The position numbers and the translations under genes were made by a program. Positions 58,247 through 64,000 of a DNA stretch of 64,000 nt are shown here, in pieces. Source of the stretch: Ctenosaura bakeri (taxonomy: Eukaryota; Chordata; Lepidosauria; Squamata; Iguanidae); assembly GCA_948474755.1 (NCBI GenBank), contig CAOLHI010000930.1, positions 248,001 through 312,000 on the forward strand, read 5' to 3'. Positions within the stretch are counted from its first letter, which is position 1, and each line of letters starts with the position of its first letter. The notes beneath the pieces are model-generated. The model saw only the letters and a list, made by a program, of their open reading frames with translations. It searched no databases and had not been told where the DNA came from.

Positions 58247-59189
58247 CTGAATAATGAAAGAGATACTAAATATTAAATGCTAAAGTAAACAAATATCCGT
58301 TTACATATCTTTTCTTGAGTGACAGAAATGCTGTAATGTTTATATGTAATCTGCCTAGAATTTATCCTTGTTCTCCCACACTATCTGCTGACACACTGTT
58401 CTGTATGAATAGTATAGTTTTTTTCCATTTTAGGAGACAATAAGTGTAGCCAAGTACTGATAACCACATTTTAAGTAATAAAAAGCAACACTAGAGGTCT
58501 CCAAAAGATTTGATTTAGTTCCAGGAGGGAACTCTTTGTAAAGTGAAGTAGCTAAAAGCTGCTTTTTAGAGCTCAATATAGAACCTCAGTTTTTGGAGAA
58601 CCTGTTTTCTAATTCAAAATTTACATATAACAATTATGTTAGTTAGGTCATTTACTCAACATTGATTCCACTGGTTTATACTTTGTGGCTAAAATGAGAG
58701 ACTGACTAGCCCTATGATAGCCATTAATCTTTATGGCTGAGCAAAGATTTTGACACAGGTCTCCTGGTTCCTCCTCTGAGATGTTAACATACTATCTATA
58801 GTATCTGCATATTATACTGACTCTCATATATATGGTGCAATAGTGTGGCTTCATTTTCTGCATACATTATTCATTACTTTATATCCTGTCTTTCTCTTGG
58901 CATGGGGCCCAACATGGCTTACAGCAAGGTTAAAACACTACAGAATTAAAAACCTGATAAAAAAATTGAAACATAACCATGCTATTGTATTAAAACACCA
59001 TTCATTTGAAAAGTATAAAATTGTTTTTAAAAAAGTAAAGATAAAACACTGCACAGCTGCCTCCCCTAAAATAATGCTTCTCACAACCAAATGTATACGC
59101 AAATTAACAAAGATCACACAACCGTGGCAACTGGTGGCTTCTAGGTCTGTAGGGAAATTCATCGACTTTTAATATCAACTTTACATGAA

Positions 59190-59720
59190 CTGTTTTATTA
59201 CAACAGCTCCACTGAGTTCCCAGTCTGTTTCCAAGCACAATTCAAAGTGCTGGTTATGACATACAAACCCCTATACAGCTGAGGGCCACACTATCTGAAG
59301 GACTGCATTTTCCTTATAAGCCTGCCCAAGCTCTAACATCTTGAGAGGCACATGTGCTCCTCTTGATTTTACCACTTTTGTGGGCATGTTTTGTGGGAAT
59401 GCAGGAGAGAACCTTTTCTGAGGCTGTTCTGAGACTGTGGAACATAATTCCTAGGGAGGCTAGGTTGGTTCTCTTTTTGTGATACTTTTGTTGGCAGGGG
59501 AAGACCTTCTTATTCCATGAGGTTTTTGTGAACAGATTCTAAATAGAAGTTTTAAGTGCTTTAAATTGTGTTGATGGATTAATACTACTGTAATCACAAC
59601 CCTTTGCATGTTTTTAACCGTAAGTATTTTTATTTGTAATTTCTCCCATTTTGTAAGCTTTCTTGAGTCCCAACTTGGGGAAAAGACAGGATATAAACAG
59701 ATTGATGGATGGATGGAACT
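59190..59720 (+). mobile_element. L2/CR1-clade LINE 3' end
   Basis: Degenerate C-terminal ORF2 text ('caattcaaagtgctggttat', giving Q-F-K-V-L-V-M-T-Y-K-P-L). A 3'UTR-like end with 'tttcttgagtcccaacttgg', 'ggaaaagacaggatataaac' and a (GATG)n tail follows. It lies in an ATP11A intron. Confidence 0.6.
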
Positions 59721-60579
59721 ACTAAAAGTACTGAACTCTTTTGGAGAAAGGGTACAGGAACCTGAATAAAGTTCAGGCTAAATCCCAAAGCAGATTCACT
59801 ACCCCGTCAACTTGAAGCTACCAGCCACCACTGCAATACAAAGTTCCTCTGTTGTAACATTTTTCCAGAAGTCATTTAAAAGAGATTCAGATAGCACACC
59901 TTTAATGGGGGAATGAAGGGAGGCAATCCTAGTGCGGGTGCTACAACTCATCCTCACCGCTGCACAGACAGAGGCAACAAAGCTCTGCTGCCTTCTTGTT
60001 CAGTGGTGGGAGTAACTATTGCCTTCTTCAGTGATTTTCTCAGCATATAGTGGCAATGATATTATTCTTAATAATTAATAATAATACCACCAACAATCTT
60101 GATTATTACATTCTGAAGATACTGTATTAATCTGTTCATTATGTACTACATTGTTTCAATATCTACATTTATTTCATTATTTACTCGCTTACTGTCCAAC
60201 ACAGTAATTTTGAGTCATGACTAATTCTTATTGCAATGATACAACACTTTGCTCAACAGAACCTTTAAAAACCAATAGAGAAGAAGATGAGCAAGTCTTA
60301 AAATGAAACTACAGACAAGACAAGAAGCAGGGAACCTTTCCTCCTTTGTCTGACAGATGTTTTAAACTTTATGTCCCAGAAATCCTAGCCACCATCACTG
60401 ATGGGAAGGGATTGTAGGAATCAAAGTACAAAACATCTGGAGGGACAAACATTCCCCCTTTTTCTATAAAGCAGATCAGCCTCTGGCCTACCATTGTAAA
60501 AAGCCCTATTCAAATATCTCTGCTTCACAGATGGAAGTTGAACACAGAACATCTAGCCAAACAATTTCATAAACTTTAC

Positions 60580-60707
60580 CTGTACAGTGAAGGGTCTCTC
60601 TTGAGGGTATCTACACTGACATGTTGTTCCATTAGACTGTACAACAGAATAGGAAGGGAAGTAAAGCTGATATTGTACAGAGTAAGATACGCAGTATCAT
60701 ATAAAGG
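60580..60707 (-). CDS. ATP11A: ATP11A exon: TM6 and following cytosolic loop
   Basis: The acceptor 'ccccaaaatgcag' ends at 60708 and the donor CAG|GTAAAG begins at 60579. It encodes [42 protein letters not shown] plus two bases (phase 2). Y-N-x-x-F-T-S-L-P is a P4-ATPase TM6 hallmark next to the lipid path. D-P-x-L-Y is the conserved segment before TM7. Confidence 0.95.
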
Positions 60708-61536
60708 CTGCATTTTGGGGGGAAAAACAAATGATTAGATTATTGATATAACATAATGTAATAGTAAAGAGAAAAATATCAAATAATGCTGGAGATTTCA
60801 CACTAGGATAGTATAATGTATATTATCCAACATCAATCTTCTAGTTATGTCAGTTCACTCTTGTCCTTGCAGTCTTAATTTGTAAAATGTCTGATTAGCA
60901 AGCTCTATGTTATGGGCACTAGGAAGTATAATAATTAGTATACTGTATAGTCAAAATGTACACATTCCAACTAAGGTAAGCATCTAGAGGTGATCTAAGA
61001 GGTTCAGAAGAGAACCTTCACTAACACTAACAACAATTCTTCACTCACAACTGCTCAATCCCAGCTGCTTTTCACACTAAACTGTAAATTCATGGCAACT
61101 ATGAGCTCCATCCAGAGTTTGCACACTTCAGGTAGTAAACCTCATATGAGAAAACATGAAGTGAAAACAAAGGTTCAGCAGTGAACCTGGTGGTCTGTTC
61201 ATTCATTATGTTCCAAGCAGAAATCTCAACCTGGTAGGAGCCTGAAGTGCATGTGCATTTCTCCTCACTCTGACAGCAGGAGAAAAATAACAAATAAGCC
61301 ATCTGTACCATGTTTATTTGACTTCACAATCAAGACTCCTATTGTCTTCAGGGACAGTCATCTATTGTGACCCTGAATTATCTCTGATTTAGATGACCCA
61401 CAAGTCTTCTCAGAATCCCAGCTGGTGAATATGGATCGTTTCATCTAACTGACTACTAAGCAAGGGAAAATGACTGGGATACATTTAAAAATCTCATCAC
61501 CCAGAAAGACAAATGTAAAAATATATCCTCATATAC

Positions 61537-61596
61537 CTGCTGTGAAAACCCACAGAAGAACTGGTATAAAAACTGAGGGAAAATGAAGCACACATT
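61537..61596 (-). CDS. ATP11A: ATP11A exon: second half of TM5
   Basis: The acceptor 'cttttgtcttccag' ends at 61597 and the donor CAG|GTATAT begins at 61536. It encodes exactly 20 codons, [20 protein letters not shown], phase 0 at both ends. Together with the exon at 63920 it makes the K-N motif of TM5 (F-Y-K|N-V), a lysine-asparagine pair known to be important for phospholipid translocation in P4-ATPases. The intron splits exactly between K and N. Confidence 0.94.
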
Positions 61597-62045
61597 CTGG
61601 AAGACAAAAGCCATAGATACACTACATTATTATCATACTCTTATAAAAATGAAGCATGAAAAAAACTGATACACATTGAAGTTTAAAACAATACAAAATT
61701 TTAGCCTTTAATAAGAAACTCACAGAACTCAGAAGAAGAAAAAAACAGCTTTTCAGCACTACTTGAATTATTATGGCAGTCTAATATTTGTAAGAAAAAG
61801 CAGCAGCCAATGAAAGTACACTGAAAATACACAAAGATAAATTCATTTTTGTTTCTCACAGCTGAGGCATCTTTATCCTCCCTTTAGAAATAAAGATAAG
61901 ACCACCTGTTCAGAAGACATGCTAAGACAAATTTTATAGAAAATAAAGACCAGGAAAAAGTCAGAAGAATTTGGGCAATGCTCAAAGAAATGCTTAGTGG
62001 AGAAACAAAAAGGAGGGGAGGAAGCAACCTTCTTAGCTACTGTGA

Positions 62046-62236
62046 GCCAACATGGCGTAGTGGTTTGAGCATTGCAGTATGGCTCTGGAGACCAGGGTTT
62101 GATTCCCCACTCAGCCATGGAAACCCATTTGGTGACCTAGGGCACATCACACACTCTCAGCCTCAGAAAACCCCATGATAGGTTCACCTCTGGGTCACCA
62201 AAGGTCAGAAATGACTTGAGGACACAAAATAACAAT
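62046..62236 (+). mobile_element. tRNA-derived SINE (type 1)
   Basis: 'catggcgtagtggtttgagc', 'agaccagggtttgattcccc', 'cagccatggaaacccatttg', 'aaaaccccatgataggttca' and the end 'gaggacacaaaataaca', in order. Confidence 0.85.
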
Positions 62237-62699
62237 GTAGCTACTACTAGGAGCACAACCAGTAGAAACAAATGAAAAAAAAAAAGAACACAAGACTGTC
62301 ATCGTGACTGCACTGTGTATAAAAAGAGCTCCTGCTGTTAGAAAAGGTGTTGCACTACTGTATGCTTATCCTTCTATACAAGTGATACCAACGAGGAAAT
62401 ATGGTGATGCTATTGCTCATGTAAACTGGCTAAATCTATTCATTTATTTGATCAGTTTCTTAATGCATTGGTGAGCATATCAAAATGACAAAAAGATGAA
62501 AGAAAATGATTTAAATTGAGGATGCTTATGGCAATGAGATGAACCCTGAAGATAACAAAACACATACAGGTGATATATCTATGTACTGCTAAGAAAAATT
62601 TGGGGATAGCATTGCAAAAGCAGAGGTTTACAAAGCTAGGGACTCTGTTTACTGGAGACATTAAAAGACAATGATAACAATTGTCACTAAATACTACAC

Positions 62700-62965
62700 C
62701 ACAGTGGCAAAACTATAGGACTAGTTTTTTATGAGGGTTGTTCTGTTTCTTTGATTTTTATATTCTGTCTTTTAATTAATTTTAAATGGCTTTAACTCTA
62801 TAGACTAATTTTTTAAAAAAAGAAAATAGCACATATATATGCACACATACATATGTATATATAACTGATTTTTCTATGTTTTTAATCTGTGTTAGTTAAT
62901 AATTTATAAGATGCCCTGAGTCCCATTACTGGGGAAAAAGCAGGATATAAATGAATATAGCCACC
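62700..62965 (+). mobile_element. LINE 3' tail fragment (L2-like)
   Basis: AT-rich 3' region ending 'gatgccctgagtcccattac', 'tggggaaaaagcaggatata' and 'aatgaat', similar to the end of the 59190 copy. The interior has a TA/CA simple tract. It is short and worn. Confidence 0.45.
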
Positions 62966-63433
62966 ACCACCTCTGTACTAATACTACGGCAATAGTCAGG
63001 GGGGACATAAAAATAAGCAATCTGTCTTTCATTCAGCTTTGCCAACTGCAGCCATCAAACCATTTGCTTCTTTATATAGTGTATTAATGGAGTATCCTGG
63101 TAGTAAAAAGCTTTAGGAATGCAGAGCTTTTGGTGACCCAGTGCTAAGGTTACTATGTCACTGATACAGAATATCAGCTGACAAGAACTATAAACAAACA
63201 AGACAACGGAAATCTTTAAGTCTGCGAAACAAGTTAGCTTTATATTTTGAAACATTTCTTCACTGTGTCTGATGTTAGGAAATGAAAGTGGAGGAATACA
63301 TTTGTAATTTTTATCAAACTGACTTGTATTAAAAGATCCTTCCTACATCAGCAGAAGTTGGCAAATAAACAAAAACTGAATGGCTAAAGCTGTACAGCTG
63401 CTATAAACAGTATATGATCTGTCTCCAGTTCTC

Positions 63434-63655
63434 TGTTGTCGTTGTGTATTTTCAAGTCATTTCCAACTTATGGTGACCCTACCATTGAATTTTCTTGGCA
63501 AGCTTGTTTCAGAGGAGGTTTGCCATTGCTTTCCACAGGCTTTGGAAATGTGACTTGCCCAAGGTCACCCAATTATTTTCCACAGCTCAGTGACGAATAA
63601 AGCTCTGGTCTTGAGAGTCCTAGTCCAACATCCAAACAACCACACAATGCTGGAT
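63434..63655 (-). mobile_element. tRNA-derived SINE (type 1), minus orientation
   Basis: Reverse-complement blocks 'gttgtcgttgtgtattttca', 'catttccaacttatggtgac', 'gaggaggtttgccattgctt', 'gacttgcccaaggtcaccca' and 'gagagtcctagtccaacatc', in order. Confidence 0.82.
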
Positions 63656-63919
63656 TCTCAGTCCTCTATCACTCTCTAACAAATCTGGTTGCTGAGTGAC
63701 AGGAGATCCTCCACTGTGGCTGGATAGAAGAGTGAAGGTATTACAGATGTGAGTAGTGCCCTCTTGCAGGTGTAGAAGTGACTTCTGGCTATACTGTGGG
63801 ATCTTTTTAGATTAAAGGTGATTTTAAAAATAAACTGCCATTGCCTTATGTTTTATGAAGAGCAACATTGAGAAGGCACCATCTAGTATAAGATAAAAAG
63901 AAGGGAGAAATCATCCTAC

Positions 63920-64000
63920 CTTATAAAAGAAGTATTGCACAAGTTCAGATATCCTGACATAATAAAAATGCCCATGAACAAGCAGCATTTTTTTCAAATG
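63920..64000 (-). CDS. ATP11A: ATP11A exon (partial at window edge): start of TM5
   Basis: ATP11A is a P4-ATPase that flips phosphatidylserine and phosphatidylethanolamine from the outer to the inner leaflet of the plasma membrane. It works with a CDC50 subunit. This exon runs off the right edge. Its donor AAG|GTAGGA begins at 63919. It encodes H-L-K-K-M-L-L-V-H-G-H-F-Y-Y-V-R-I-S-E-L and V-Q-Y-F-F-Y-K, the hinge after the P domain and the first half of TM5. L-L-V-H-G-H-F-Y-Y is strongly conserved in ATP11 proteins. The catalytic DKTGT aspartate and nucleotide domain lie beyond the window. Confidence 0.93.

Noticed and set aside
5723..63655. tRNA genes at the box A/B-like sequences
   Set aside because: They are heads of dispersed SINE copies, with long unrelated 3' bodies and no cloverleaf with acceptor stem.
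41780..64000. Assignment of the flippase to ATP11B or ATP11C
   Set aside because: The TM10 exon ends L-W-P-T-A-T-E-R and the tail has S-E-F-T-P-L-A, both fitting ATP11A. The ATP11C tail (S-V-R-P-L-L-L) and the ATP11B tail differ, and MCF2L next door fits the ATP11A locus. These comparisons are from memory and should be confirmed by search.
1..64000. CRISPR array, defence or other prokaryotic-type system
   Set aside because: No regularly spaced conserved repeat with unique spacers and no operon structure. The regular repeats are microsatellites or transposon-internal repeats in a vertebrate genome.

Overview
The window looks like nuclear DNA of a sauropsid reptile, most likely a lizard. The genes are vertebrate and intron-rich, and a CpG island marks a promoter. 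The intergenic and intronic DNA is full of CR1 and L2 LINEs, tRNA-derived SINEs of the type common in squamates, hAT, Harbinger-like and mariner/Tigger elements, a Helitron and a Penelope-like fragment. The species assignment is inference from repeat content; no database was searched.

Two protein-coding genes are supported, both on the minus strand and in tandem. (1) From about 30.9 kb to the right edge lies the 3' part of ATP11A, a P4-ATPase lipid flippase. Seven consecutive coding exons with matching splice sites and phases (64000 down to 41780) encode TM5 to TM10 and the start of the cytosolic tail. Two alternative C-terminal exons follow (37069-37158 and 35832-36089), then a likely 3'UTR of about 4.9 kb ending at a double AATAAA near 30.95 kb. 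(2) At 12424-12613 is one exon of MCF2L (Dbl-family Rho GEF, also called DBS/OST) carrying its start codon. A CpG island at about 16.9-18.1 kb with a strong minus-strand splice donor is its probable promoter and 5' exon. ATP11A followed by MCF2L in the same orientation is the vertebrate order known from human 13q34, so each identification supports the other.

Layout: 1-2.35 kb, minus-strand CR1 LINE carrying a mariner-like and a palindromic insertion. 2.35-12.4 kb, MCF2L intron with scattered repeats. 12.4-18 kb, MCF2L start exon, intron and CpG island. 18-30.6 kb, intergenic block of nested transposons: a hAT element with perfect 8-bp duplications, SINEs, an L2 LINE, a second CR1 copy containing a Helitron and other insertions, degenerate ORF remnants and a Harbinger-like element. 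30.9-64 kb, ATP11A with repeat-bearing introns.

The most informative finding is that the two CR1 copies (1-2.35 kb and 21.8-26.5 kb) are paralogous and carry different insertions. Each therefore gives the empty site for the other's mariner, Helitron, palindromic and 1.1-kb insertions. No CRISPR array, prokaryotic-type system or functional RNA gene was seen, and nothing here clearly amounts to a wholly new system. The best leads are the alternative flippase tails and the unassigned ORF remnants near 29 kb.
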